Positions 42,711 to 50,399 of a DNA stretch of 62,993 bases are shown piece by piece. Source of the stretch: Peptococcaceae bacterium BRH_c8a (GTDB taxonomy: Bacteria; Bacillota; Desulfotomaculia; Desulfotomaculales; Desulfallaceae); the NCBI GenBank assembly GCA_000961575.1, contig LADP01000011.1:1-62993 (forward strand). The letters run 5' to 3'. A model generated the notes under the pieces. That model was not told where the DNA came from. It saw only the letters and a program-made list of their open reading frames with translations, and ran no database searches. Position 1 is the first letter of the stretch. Every line of letters begins with the position of its first letter. Position numbers and translations under genes: made by a program.

Positions 42711-43608
42711 ACTATTTTCAACGGAGGAAAGCCGAGCAGATAGTCAGCGAGAAAAGGTGCTAGAAATTCCTCTTTCGGAAATCAGCGATTTTCCCAACCA
42801 TCCTTTTAAGGTGAAAGCGGACGAAGCCATGCTGGAAATGGCGGATAGCGTAAAGCAGTATGGCGTTTTAGTTCCCGGTCTTGTTCGACCCAAAGCGGAC
42901 GGCGGCTATGAAATGGTTGCCGGACATCGCCGCAAAAAAGCAAGCGAACTTGCAGGCAAGGAAACAATGCCCTGCATTGTCCGCGGATTGGACGACGATG
43001 CCGCCACAATTATCATGGTTGACAGCAATCTGCAACGGGAAAGCATTCTGTTGAGTGAAAAAGCCTTTGCCTTCAAAATGAAGCTGGAAGCCATGAAACG
43101 ACAAGCAGGAAGACCAAGCAAGGAAGATAATTATTCCCAAGTTGGGAATAATTTTTCGACTAAAACTTCAAGTGATGAATTAGCACTACAAACAGGTGAA
43201 AGCAAAAATCAGATATTTCGATATATCCGCTTAACAGAGCTTATCCTACCCATTCTGGATATGGTGGACGAAAAACAAATTGCCTTTAATCCGGCTGTGG
43301 AGCTTTCCTACTTAGCCGAAAACGAACAGCAAGATCTATATAATACCATGCAGTCGGAGGACTGCACCCCGTCTTTGGCACAGGCTCAACGGATGAAAAA
43401 GCTCAGTCAGGATGGCAGGCTGAATGTCGACGTCATATTCTCCATTCTCACCGAGGAAAAGCCGAACCAAAAGGAAAAATTCAATATCCAGCGTGAACGT
43501 ATTGAGCGTTTTTTTCCTAAGAACTTTACCGAAAAGCAAAAAGAAGATTTGATTGTCCAATTGCTTGAAGGCTGGTATAAGAAGCGGCAAAAGGAGCAGG
43601 AGCGATAA
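42661..43608 (+). CDS. parB: ParB-like partition protein (copy 2)
   Basis: TTG at 42661 after AAAGGAGGTG; 315 aa. Residues 1-150 and about 200-315 are almost identical to copy 1, including GYEMVAGHRRKKASELAG. The central segment (about 152-195) is very different: SQVGNNFSTKTSSDELALQTGESKNQ-type sequence replaces that of copy 1. This is the helix-turn-helix region that reads the parS site, so the two ParB proteins may bind different sites. Confidence 0.9.
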   Translation: MAKSSARDSIKLTSVDELFSTEESRADSQREKVLEIPLSEISDFPNHPFKVKADEAMLEMADSVKQYGVLVPGLVRPKADGGYEMVAGHRRKKASELAGKETMPCIVRGLDDDAATIIMVDSNLQRESILLSEKAFAFKMKLEAMKRQAGRPSKEDNYSQVGNNFSTKTSSDELALQTGESKNQIFRYIRLTELILPILDMVDEKQIAFNPAVELSYLAENEQQDLYNTMQSEDCTPSLAQAQRMKKLSQDGRLNVDVIFSILTEEKPNQKEKFNIQRERIERFFPKNFTEKQKEDLIVQLLEGWYKKRQKEQER

Positions 43609-43698
43609 ACAGAGTACGACTGCGGCGCAAGATAATCATTTCGCTCTTAAATAAGCGATGGCGTTTTTTTATGCCCTTTTTTGAAAGGAGGTGCTTCT

Positions 43699-43884
43699 AT
43701 GTACTTTACTGAAGGGCAATTACGCGAATACGAGCGTACGATGCAGGAAAAACCGATACATGACCGCAGACCCATTAAATCTTTGAAAGAACTGGATTGC
43801 AAGAACTATCTGAAATTTGACAAGCATTGCCGCAAATGCAGTAAGGAGAAGTGCAATCTATTGGATGATGAAGAAGGCCGGTAA
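43699..43884 (+). CDS. Cys-rich small protein, 61 aa (copy 2)
   Basis: ATG at 43699 after AAAGGAGGTG. Starts MYFTEGQLREYERTMQEKP, as in copy 1, and ends with CRKCSKEKC plus an acidic tail. Divergence in the middle (SLKELDCKNYLKFDKH) removes one of the copy 1 cysteines. Ninety bp after parB copy 2. Confidence 0.62.
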   Translation: MYFTEGQLREYERTMQEKPIHDRRPIKSLKELDCKNYLKFDKHCRKCSKEKCNLLDDEEGR

Positions 43885-44050
43885 CTTTTACACCAAGGGG
43901 GTAGACTGTCCATTTGCTTGCAGGTGTCGCATGGTGCCCTTGCGGTTTCCCCCTCCCCACACCCCTCCCCTGAAATTTACCAGCCGAAAAAGAAATATTT
44001 CTGCCTTTCGGCAGGTAATACCGCAAAATTCATGTAGAAAGGAGCCTTTT
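43885..44050 (+). ncRNA. Conserved intergenic element with G-quadruplex motif and stem-loop (copy 2)
   Basis: Homologous to 32175-32350. The C-rich tract at 43949-43970 places the same G4-N-G4-N3-G4-N-G5 pattern on the minus strand. The stem-loop before the 52-aa homologue is kept (ACCAGCCGAAA with TTTCGGCAGGT, one mismatch). In both copies the G-rich strand is the template strand of the operon. Confidence 0.45.
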
Positions 44051-44203
44051 ATGAAAGAGACAATACAGAAGAAACCCAAAATATTCCGTACCCTGATCCG
44101 GCGAATCCATATCAGTCGCAAAATAGTAAGGGATGAAAGTAATGAGCCTGCAGCAAGGGGAAAGAACGAAAAGCAGGAAACCCACCCGTCTTTCGTCCCG
44201 TAA
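44051..44203 (+). CDS. Small basic conserved protein, 50 aa (copy 2)
   Basis: ATG at 44051 after GAAAGGAG. MKETIQKKPKIFRTLIRRIH and NEPAARGKNEKQE align with copy 1; the C-terminus (THPSFVP) differs. It ends 3 bp before the terminator hairpin. Confidence 0.58.
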   Translation: MKETIQKKPKIFRTLIRRIHISRKIVRDESNEPAARGKNEKQETHPSFVP

Positions 44204-44206
44204 TGT

Positions 44207-44237
44207 GCTCTCTGTGAAAACACAGGGAGCATTTTTT
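44207..44237 (+). terminator. Terminator (copy 2) before the collapsed pilus locus
   Basis: Stem GCTCTCTGTG/CACAGGGAGC with an AAAA loop, then ATTTTTTATT. Homologous to the terminator before cpaB in copy 1. Confidence 0.8.
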
Positions 44238-44326
44238 ATTCATCACAACGGAAGTAGGTATAGAGCAGTTTGAAGATACTAAAAACCGACTATTTATCTG
44301 AAAAGTCGATTGGAGTGAGAATAAAA

Positions 44327-44935
44327 ATGGCTGAAGAAAAACGCATGGTGGACACCTATGAGGTAAAACACGCAATCCATGTTGGAGATAAGGAAATCCT
44401 CTTTGCGGTGGACGATAGGATAACCCACTGCCCCTATATGGTGTCCAACTGCACCTGGGATAACCCCTTGGGGATTGCTTGCTTCTCTGAAGCTGCAGGA
44501 AGTGCGGACTATCTGGAAATGATGACGGAATTCATTTCCCGAGTTACAGCGCAGCTTGAAACTGTGAAAGTGGAAAGGGATAAAATCACCGTCCTTTTGA
44601 AGCCTTTTGCTCAGGAGCATTGCATCCCGAATGATTACGGGGAGAGCATTGAAAATAAAGTCGTAGTCATCCGCGCGGAGTGCCTGCGCCCCGAATACCG
44701 CACCGCCGACAAGCAGCTTATGCTGGCCACAGGCGGTTTTGGCACTTATGCCAATGCCAGAGGACGGGCGGTTTACACCGTCAACCTATACTCTGGTAAG
44801 AAAGCCCGCTGGAACCGCGAGGACATATTGGGCATAGTCAAGCAGGAGTGTATGTCCGATTGGGCAAAGGACCGACTAAAGCAGATTGAGTCCGAGAGAA
44901 AAGTTAAGCAAAAAAAACATGAACAAGCAAGATAG
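44327..44935 (+). CDS. Conserved ICE protein (202 aa), copy 2
   Basis: ATG at 44327 (MAEEKRMVDTYEVKHAIHVG); 202 aa. Homologous to the protein at 20983-21591 throughout, including VVVIRAECLRPEYRTADKQLMLATGGFG. It now lies about 90 bp after the terminator because the pilus operon between them is absent. The upstream 55 bp carry the remains of the cpaB start. Confidence 0.7.
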   Translation: MAEEKRMVDTYEVKHAIHVGDKEILFAVDDRITHCPYMVSNCTWDNPLGIACFSEAAGSADYLEMMTEFISRVTAQLETVKVERDKITVLLKPFAQEHCIPNDYGESIENKVVVIRAECLRPEYRTADKQLMLATGGFGTYANARGRAVYTVNLYSGKKARWNREDILGIVKQECMSDWAKDRLKQIESERKVKQKKHEQAR

Positions 44936-44947
44936 GGGGTGCTGAGA

Positions 44948-45247
44948 TTGGAAAAAGGAATCAATGCGGGTTATACCATTACCGACCGGCTGGCGGTGGG
45001 AAACTCGGAATTTGTCATCGGCCACAACGAGAGTGCTCCTGCCAAATTTGTGACCTGGAAATGTAAGAAGGGTGAAAAGGATTACTACTGGGGGAATTAC
45101 TGCAATGACCGCCTAACCGCCCTTGAAGATTTGTGTAATCGTGCGCTGGATGAAGTCCATTATTTGAGAAGTCTCCAGCAAGAAAAAGATACAGTCGAAA
45201 AACCGGCGCAGCAGGACAGAAAGAAAAAACATGAACCGGAACGATAA
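44948..45247 (+). CDS. Conserved ICE protein (99 aa), copy 2
   Basis: TTG at 44948 after AGGGGGTG, chosen because it matches the start of copy 1 (GTG at 44939 is also in frame). GYTITDRLAVGNSEFVIGHN and YYWGNYCNDRLTALEDLCNRALDEVHYL are conserved. The last residues (KKKHEPER) match the end of the 161-aa gene product that is missing in this copy, which suggests the deletion joined the two similar gene ends. Confidence 0.68.
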   Translation: MEKGINAGYTITDRLAVGNSEFVIGHNESAPAKFVTWKCKKGEKDYYWGNYCNDRLTALEDLCNRALDEVHYLRSLQQEKDTVEKPAQQDRKKKHEPER

Positions 45248-45259
45248 GGAGGGATACCG

Positions 45260-45493
45260 TTGGCAACGAAGCTGCAACTGATTACGGAGCTTTCGGGACG
45301 GAAGATGGAAACGGCCAGAAAGCAAATCGACGTCCCCTTTGAAAAGGAGCAGGAGCTGCAGACTAAATCCGTGCGGCTGGCGGAATTGAACATCCTGCTT
45401 AACATGGACAAACGGGAGAACGAGGTGATGGACGGCGAACCTGACGAGGATATGGATGAGCTGGAAAAGAAAGCCGTGGGCTATGAAAGGTGA
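45260..45493 (+). pseudogene. Internally deleted remnant of the giant methylase-helicase, 77 aa
   Basis: TTG start with the same AAGGAGGGATA ribosome-binding site as the 2611-aa gene. The first 12 residues (MATKLQLITELS) equal the N-terminus of the giant protein; after a GRK junction the rest (METARKQIDVPFEKEQELQT...KKAVGYER) equals its C-terminal coiled coil. The difference is 2534 codons, about 7.6 kb, and the frame is kept. It has neither methylase nor helicase domain. It may be a neutral remnant or a retained small protein. Confidence 0.85.
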
Positions 45494-45504
45494 GGTGAGA
45501 AAAT

Positions 45505-46452
45505 ATGCCCTATGTTACACCGGAGCAGATTGAGCGGGCAAAACAAATGGATCTTCTGACTTACCTGCAATATTACGAGCCACAGGAGCTGGTGCGCTTT
45601 TCCGGCAACGTCTATACCACAAGTACCCATGACAGCCTGAAAATATCAAACGGGAAATGGTGCTGGTGGTCACGTGGCATCGGTGGGCGCTCCGCTCTGG
45701 ATTACCTAATCAAAGTCAGGGGCATGACGCTCCCGGAAGCAGTAATTCGAATAGACGGGCAGGCGGTAGTCATGCCGCCTGTTCCAGAAAGGACACAGGA
45801 ACACTCCGCACCGAAGAAGCTGCTTTTACCGGAGAAAAACGAAAACAACGATCGGGTGATTGCCTATCTGACAGGGCGCGGCATTCACCGCTCTTTGCTT
45901 GATTACTGCATCCGTACGGAAAGGCTGTATGAAAGCCGGGATTATCACAACGCTGTTTTTGTCGGCTTAGACCGGCAGGGCGTTCCCCGCTACGGTACGC
46001 TCCGGGGAACCTCCGGCAGGCGGTTTATGGGGGACGTCAATGGCAGCGACAAGCATTACTCCTTTTCCATCCCGGCATGGAATAAACGCCGGAGGTTGCA
46101 CCTGTTTGAATGTGCCATCGACCTTTTATCCTACGGTACGCTGGAACTGCTTTCCGGCCGGGACTGGCGGCAGGATTGCTGTCTGTCCCTGGCGGGCATT
46201 TACAGGCCGAAAAAGAACATCGAAGAAAGCACTCCACCCGCTGCTTTGATGCAATACCTGGAGGACTATCCGCAGATAAACGCCATTGTCCTGCACCTGG
46301 ATAACGACGAGCCAGGGCGGCTAGCGGCAAAATCCATTCAAAACATCCTCCCGCCTGCTTACACCGTATCCAACGAACCGCCGAAACACGTGAAGGATTA
46401 TAACGACTATCTGAGAATGGTGTTGAGTGGACGACGCGGACAGGAGCGATAG
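45505..46452 (+). CDS. DUF3991/TOPRIM primase-like protein (copy 2)
   Basis: ATG at 45505 after GAGGTGAG; 315 aa. Close homologue of the protein at 11366-12316, with YLQYYEPQELVRFSGNVYTT, KWCWWSRGIGGRSALDYLI, LFECAIDLLSY and IVLHLDNDEPGRLA. All visible motifs are intact although the upstream helicase is collapsed, so this gene may still be selected for. Confidence 0.8.
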   Translation: MPYVTPEQIERAKQMDLLTYLQYYEPQELVRFSGNVYTTSTHDSLKISNGKWCWWSRGIGGRSALDYLIKVRGMTLPEAVIRIDGQAVVMPPVPERTQEHSAPKKLLLPEKNENNDRVIAYLTGRGIHRSLLDYCIRTERLYESRDYHNAVFVGLDRQGVPRYGTLRGTSGRRFMGDVNGSDKHYSFSIPAWNKRRRLHLFECAIDLLSYGTLELLSGRDWRQDCCLSLAGIYRPKKNIEESTPPAALMQYLEDYPQINAIVLHLDNDEPGRLAAKSIQNILPPAYTVSNEPPKHVKDYNDYLRMVLSGRRGQER

Positions 46453-46476
46453 AAACCACTTTTTCTTTTTGATGTA

Positions 46477-46519
46477 TACAAATACACTCTAAATTGTTAT
46501 AATATAGAGTGTATTTGTA
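46477..46519. promoter_or_regulatory. Palindromic operator-promoter of the AbiE pair
   Basis: Perfect 15-bp inverted repeat (TACAAATACACTCTA/TAGAGTGTATTTGTA) with a 13-bp spacer. A -10 box TATAAT lies in the spacer at 46498-46503, with a weak -35 TATACA 17 bp before it. AbiEi antitoxins are known to bind inverted repeats at their own promoter, so this is probably the autoregulatory site. Confidence 0.8.
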
Positions 46520-46539
46520 CTGGAAGGATGTGGTGTAAG

Positions 46540-47133
46540 ATGAAGCATATTGAAAAAATTCAAGAGATGCTCGCGCAAAACAACGGAGTAATTACTGCTT
46601 CACAGATCACCGAGAATAATATACCCAGGCATTATCTGAAAAAAATGCTGGACAAGAAGCTCCTGGTTAAAGTTGACCGGGGTATTTATATCAAGCCGGA
46701 AATGTGGGAAGATGAAATGTATATCTTGCAGTATAAGTTTAGCAGGGGCATTTTTTCCCATGAAACGGCCTTGTTTATTCATGGCATGACGGACAGAACA
46801 CCCCTGAAATATGTTATGACGTTTCCCTACGGGTATCATGTCAAATCTCTCAAACAAGAAAACGTTATTATTAGAAAGTCAATAAAAGATTTATATGAAC
46901 TCGGATTGTCCAACGGTATTTCTCCCTATGGGAATCCAATCCGTCTGTACGATGTGGAACGGACGCTTTGTGATATTGTAAAGGGAAACAATACTTGTGA
47001 CATCCAGATCGTTAATCAGGCGATGAAGCATTACGCCAAAATGCCGGAGAAAAATATCACGAAGCTTTTTGACTACGCCGAGAAGGTGCGGGTAAAGCCC
47101 AAAATACTGAACTATATGGAGGTTTTGCTATGA
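46540..47133 (+). CDS. abiEi: AbiEi-type antitoxin and autorepressor
   Basis: ATG at 46540 was chosen because ATG at 46528 is only 3 bases from GGAAGG. 197 aa. The N-terminal winged helix (IEKIQEMLAQNNGVITASQITENNIPRHYLKKML, then GIYIKPE) is the AbiEi_4/DUF6088-like DNA-binding region. The C-terminal domain contains FSHETALFIHGMTDRTP and YDVERTLCDIVKG. Type IV antitoxin that represses transcription and neutralises AbiEii. Overlaps the toxin start by 4 bp. Confidence 0.88.
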   Translation: MKHIEKIQEMLAQNNGVITASQITENNIPRHYLKKMLDKKLLVKVDRGIYIKPEMWEDEMYILQYKFSRGIFSHETALFIHGMTDRTPLKYVMTFPYGYHVKSLKQENVIIRKSIKDLYELGLSNGISPYGNPIRLYDVERTLCDIVKGNNTCDIQIVNQAMKHYAKMPEKNITKLFDYAEKVRVKPKILNYMEVLL

Positions 47134-48002
47134 TAACCAAAAACCCCATGCAATTAAAGGCATATATTAAAAAGATGGCCGCCGAAAAAAATATTTCCGC
47201 CCAGCTTGTCATGCAGAACTACATGCTGGAACGGCTGCTAGAACGTATTTCGGTATCCAAATACCAATCCAATCTGATTTTAAAAGGCGGCTTTTTGATT
47301 TCAGCCATTGTCGGATTGGATACAAGGGCGACGATGGATCTGGATACCACTATCAAAGGCTTTGACGTTACCCATGATACTGTTAGGAGAATTTTTGAGG
47401 AAATAGGTTCCATTCCTTTTGAAGATAATGTCAAATTTGAAGTGCTGAATACTTATGATATACGGGAGGGCGGCGATTATCCGGGAATCAGAGTAGCGAT
47501 GAAGGCAAATTATCCTCCGCTGGCTGTTCCCCTTTCCGTGGACGTTACGACCGGGGACAAAATCACGCCCAGAGAAATAGAATACACCTTCAACCTTTTA
47601 TTTGAGGACAGAACTATCAAAATTATGGCGTACAATCTGGAAACGGTGCTCGCCGAAAAGCTGGAAACCGTAGTGACCCGTGGAATTGCAAATACAAGAC
47701 CAAGAGATTTTTACGATATTTACATATTGTATCAGCTTAGAGGCCATGAATGTGACAAATCGGTATTAAAAAGCGCATTGGTAGAAACCTCGTCTAGACG
47801 CAAAAGCATTGCTGTCATGTCAAATTATAAGACTGTTCTGAATAACATCTCAGAAAGTGAACAAATCAAAGGGTTTTGGAGGAAATACCAAACAGACTTT
47901 GACTATGCGAAGGACATTGATTTTACAGATATCTGTCATTTGATTGTTCAAATTTTTGATGAAATTGGTTTTAATAAATACGACAAAACTCTATCTTTAT
48001 GA
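47130..48002 (+). CDS. abiEii: AbiEii-type nucleotidyltransferase toxin
   Basis: ATG overlaps the abiEi stop (ATGA); 290 aa. The nucleotidyltransferase signature GGFLISAIVGLDTRATMDLDTT lies at about residues 50-71, with the metal-binding DLD. A later conserved segment, MAYNLETVLAEKLETVVTRG...RPRDFYDIYIL, is also characteristic. AbiEii toxins modify nucleic acid (tRNA in studied members) and stop growth upon phage infection. The pair is complete and probably active. Confidence 0.9.
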   Translation: MITKNPMQLKAYIKKMAAEKNISAQLVMQNYMLERLLERISVSKYQSNLILKGGFLISAIVGLDTRATMDLDTTIKGFDVTHDTVRRIFEEIGSIPFEDNVKFEVLNTYDIREGGDYPGIRVAMKANYPPLAVPLSVDVTTGDKITPREIEYTFNLLFEDRTIKIMAYNLETVLAEKLETVVTRGIANTRPRDFYDIYILYQLRGHECDKSVLKSALVETSSRRKSIAVMSNYKTVLNNISESEQIKGFWRKYQTDFDYAKDIDFTDICHLIVQIFDEIGFNKYDKTLSL

Positions 48003-48038
48003 TATCTTGAGTCTATTTGTATTTTTAGAATCAGTATA

Positions 48039-48062
48039 GGCACTGAGATCAGCGCCTTTTTC
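48039..48062 (+). terminator. Terminator after abiEii
   Basis: Eight-bp stem GGCACTGA/TCAGCGCC (one mismatch) followed by TTTTT. Confidence 0.65.
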
Positions 48063-48221
48063 TATGATGCTGAAACGGAAGATAGCAATAACAGCTGTAA
48101 TTCATTGATTCACGTAAAGAAGTATAATATGATTAGATTGTCATTATAAGGAAAATTTTGTAGCACCACAACCATATCTTTATATTGAAAATTTTAAATG
48201 TCCGGCTCTTTAAAAACTAAT

Positions 48222-48259
48222 AACAAATCCTCCAGAACGGGCATTCTGGAGGATTTGTT
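48222..48259. terminator. Long perfect hairpin bounding region D (left)
   Basis: Perfect 16-bp stem AACAAATCCTCCAGAA/TTCTGGAGGATTTGTT with a 6-nt loop. A near-copy is at 51811-51842. No gene is supported in the rest of 48003-48387. Confidence 0.75.
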
Positions 48260-48387
48260 CTAAATATCATATTTAACTGATAGTTAATACTCAACTTTAC
48301 TATTTAATAAAAAATGGACATAAATACTTGTAGTTTATCTTGCCATATGTTATATTGAAATTAACAATAGGAAAGGTGGTGCTGATT

Positions 48388-49473
48388 GTGTCTTTGGGAT
48401 TAAGGCTAGCGCAAAAACGTAATGAAGCCAACCTATCGCAGCAGGAATTAGCAGAAAAGATTGGTGTTTCCCCAACGATGATAAGCCTTTATGAGTCTAA
48501 CAGCCGTAAACCATCATACCAAAAATTAGAAGATATAAGCTTTTATCTTAATACTACGGTCAACTTTCTTATGCGTGGTGAGCTAGATATTGGGAATGAC
48601 CCTATAAACCAAAAAATAAATATGGCGCTGAAATATTTAGACCGTAAACAGCGACAAAACATTTGGGAATACATCTGTAGAATTACTGGTGTTGGAAGTT
48701 TTGACTTTGAGTTACCATCGTGTTTTTCACCTGAGGAATGTGCCCAAGGATTAATTCGTAAGTTAAAACAGGACATGTCTATAGATCCATACAACATTGC
48801 AAAAATATTAGATATAGAGATTTTAGGTCTTGAAAATGAATCTGAGTATGAGGGGATACTCCTTAAAAGCCTTCCCAAACCAACAATTCTCATTGATAAA
48901 ACATCAAGAAATGAAGTTGGAAGAAGATTCACTATAGCAATGTTTATAGGGAACCTGGTAATGCCATGGCATTTAAGAAATAGTTTTACTCGGCTTCGTG
49001 GGCAGAAGTCGGTAGAAGTCAATGATCCATTAGATATTGAGAGTAGGGAGTTTGCAACGGCATTATTAATGCCAAAGCAAAGTATTACTAAGGATCGAAA
49101 GAAATTTGAGAGACTGCCCAAGTATGCAGATTTTGAAAATCTTGCCAAAGAGTATAAGGTATCAATTACTACCTATATAAAGAGATTTATCTCGGTGAAC
49201 GAAGTTAGCAATATGGCTTTCCTAAGATGTAAGGATGGCGAAATTCTTGAAGAAAACCAAAAGGGTTTGGAGTTTAAAGTAAAAAAAGTTGTTGACCCAA
49301 ATACCTTTGCTGGTAGATTGATGTTAAATTTACCCGAAGAGCCAACTACAATCTCGGGATATGTTGATGCTAAGTTATGGTTTTCAAACCCTATGGGCTA
49401 CCAAAAAATATTCGAGGAGTCATTTATAGACCCAAAATTTAAAGTTGCCATGACTCTTCTTAAAATAGAATGA
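48388..49473 (+). CDS. XRE regulator fused to degenerate IrrE/ImmA-like domain
   Basis: GTG at 48388 after AAAGGTGG; 361 aa. The HTH is at residues 4-58 (LRLAQKRNEANLSQQELAEKIGVSPTMISLYE). A COG2856-like domain follows near 150-250, but where active ImmA/IrrE proteins have RFTIAHELGH this one reads RFTIAMFIGNLVMPWH, so HExxH is lost. The downstream helix ESREFATALLMPKQSI is retained. Probably a non-proteolytic sensor or repressor. It stands before the ubiquitin-like operon, whose regulation it may serve. Confidence 0.8.
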   Translation: MSLGLRLAQKRNEANLSQQELAEKIGVSPTMISLYESNSRKPSYQKLEDISFYLNTTVNFLMRGELDIGNDPINQKINMALKYLDRKQRQNIWEYICRITGVGSFDFELPSCFSPEECAQGLIRKLKQDMSIDPYNIAKILDIEILGLENESEYEGILLKSLPKPTILIDKTSRNEVGRRFTIAMFIGNLVMPWHLRNSFTRLRGQKSVEVNDPLDIESREFATALLMPKQSITKDRKKFERLPKYADFENLAKEYKVSITTYIKRFISVNEVSNMAFLRCKDGEILEENQKGLEFKVKKVVDPNTFAGRLMLNLPEEPTTISGYVDAKLWFSNPMGYQKIFEESFIDPKFKVAMTLLKIE

Positions 49474-49570
49474 TTACAACTCCACGTTCTAGATCGTTAC
49501 CTACCACTAACGGTTTGTAGAATAGAGGAGTAGGAAAGGGGGCACTCTTGGGGGATGGTATAAAAATAGA

Positions 49571-49595
49571 AAAAGGCTCTGAATCAGCCTTTTCC
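49571..49595. terminator. Terminator between regulator and Ubl operon
   Basis: Stem AAAAGGCT/AGCCTTTT; usable from both strands. It shows that the Ubl operon has its own promoter. The remaining part of 49474-49807 contains an imperfect inverted repeat (GTGGTCGG...ACCGAAACCAC near 49617-49650) but no gene. Confidence 0.65.
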
Positions 49596-49807
49596 CATTA
49601 ATGTGTGTAGTTAAGTGGTGGTCGGTTCTTGGGATACCGAAACCACCCACCTGATTATTGAGTTAAATTAGATTGGCTACCACACCAACCAAATAAAACC
49701 CTAATACCAGGTATTATTCCCATAATATTATATTCGATATGCAAAAGGATATATCCTGCTTCGGGAATATAAATCCCAAAATTCTTACGAATTTTGGAGG
49801 AAGTACT

Positions 49808-50050
49808 ATGAATGATCACGTTAAAGAAACAAGGTATTATGTGAATGGCGAGCCTTATGATGCAATGCGTCATAAGTTGACGGTGCGAGAAATTCTCGAA
49901 ATAGCAGGTCTTACACCAGTTGAAGATTATCGCTTAATTAGGGAGAACGGAAACAAGGAATTTACGGATTATAATGAAGAGGTTCCCATTAGCAAAAATG
50001 AAAGTTTCATGGCTCTATATAAAGGTGTTACACCGACATCTTGGAGGTAA
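49808..50050 (+). CDS. Ubiquitin-like beta-grasp protein (multiubiquitin-type), 80 aa
   Basis: ATG at 49808 after TTGGAGGAAG. Product: YYVNGEPYDAMRHKLTVREILEIAGL, then DYRLIRENGNKEFTDYNEEVPI and FMALYKG. This resembles the bacterial multiubiquitin-type Ubl family that occurs with E1/E2-like genes. There is one beta-grasp domain, and the end is TPTSWR, without a di-glycine. It could need trimming, use a different conjugation chemistry or not be conjugated. First gene of the operon, 6 bp before the E2. Confidence 0.78.
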   Translation: MNDHVKETRYYVNGEPYDAMRHKLTVREILEIAGLTPVEDYRLIRENGNKEFTDYNEEVPISKNESFMALYKGVTPTSWR

Positions 50051-50056
50051 CTACAC

Positions 50057-50398
50057 ATGAATGAAACGTTGGTTAAATACTTTAAGAGTCTTGGATATGT
50101 AGTTGATATCGTGGATGGAACTGACCATCAGAAGTATATTGTAATCCGAGATTACAATATAAAAATTGGGAGTTTTACTGGGAGAAAATGTGATGTTGGG
50201 ATTCTATGGGTGAATACCACTCCATATGTTGCTCCGCCAGCGATACATACAAATCCTGCGTTGGTGACAATGGGGCAAAAGAATACCCAGGCAAGCGGAA
50301 TTGGTACGGGATGGCAATATTGGAGTAGGATTTTAAGGGGAAAGCCTTGTCCTCAAGCTATGATGGCTCATATCTCTACGATTTTCAGTGAGGTGTAA
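50057..50398 (+). CDS. E2-like protein, prokaryotic E2 family E type
   Basis: ATG at 50057; its ribosome-binding site GGAGG overlaps the end of the Ubl gene. 113 aa. The pattern PYVAPPAIHTNP...QASGIGTGWQYWSRILRGKPCPQ...AHI fits the Prok-E2_E family, distant relatives of ubiquitin-conjugating enzymes. Two cysteines are visible (RKCDVG near residue 44 and KPCPQ near 98); I cannot decide which, if any, is catalytic. It would accept the Ubl from the E1 encoded next. Confidence 0.75.
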   Translation: MNETLVKYFKSLGYVVDIVDGTDHQKYIVIRDYNIKIGSFTGRKCDVGILWVNTTPYVAPPAIHTNPALVTMGQKNTQASGIGTGWQYWSRILRGKPCPQAMMAHISTIFSEV

Positions 50399-50399
50399 T

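Larger units (their letters stand above)
41821..46452 (+). mobile_element. Reduced second copy of the ICE maintenance module (region C)
   Basis: Same gene order as 34390 back to 11366 in region A (attenuator, parA, parB, Cys-rich, element, 52-aa, terminator, 202-aa, 99-aa, helicase, primase), in opposite orientation. Missing: the entire Tad operon, the 161-aa gene and most of the helicase. Confidence 0.87.

Noticed and set aside
50030-50056. A Leu-Gly-Gly ending could be read for the Ubl in the +1 frame (CTT GGA GGT).
   Set aside because: The GGAGG is the ribosome-binding site of the following E2 gene and the normal frame stops cleanly at 50050; no slippery sequence is visible, so the di-glycine is a coincidence.
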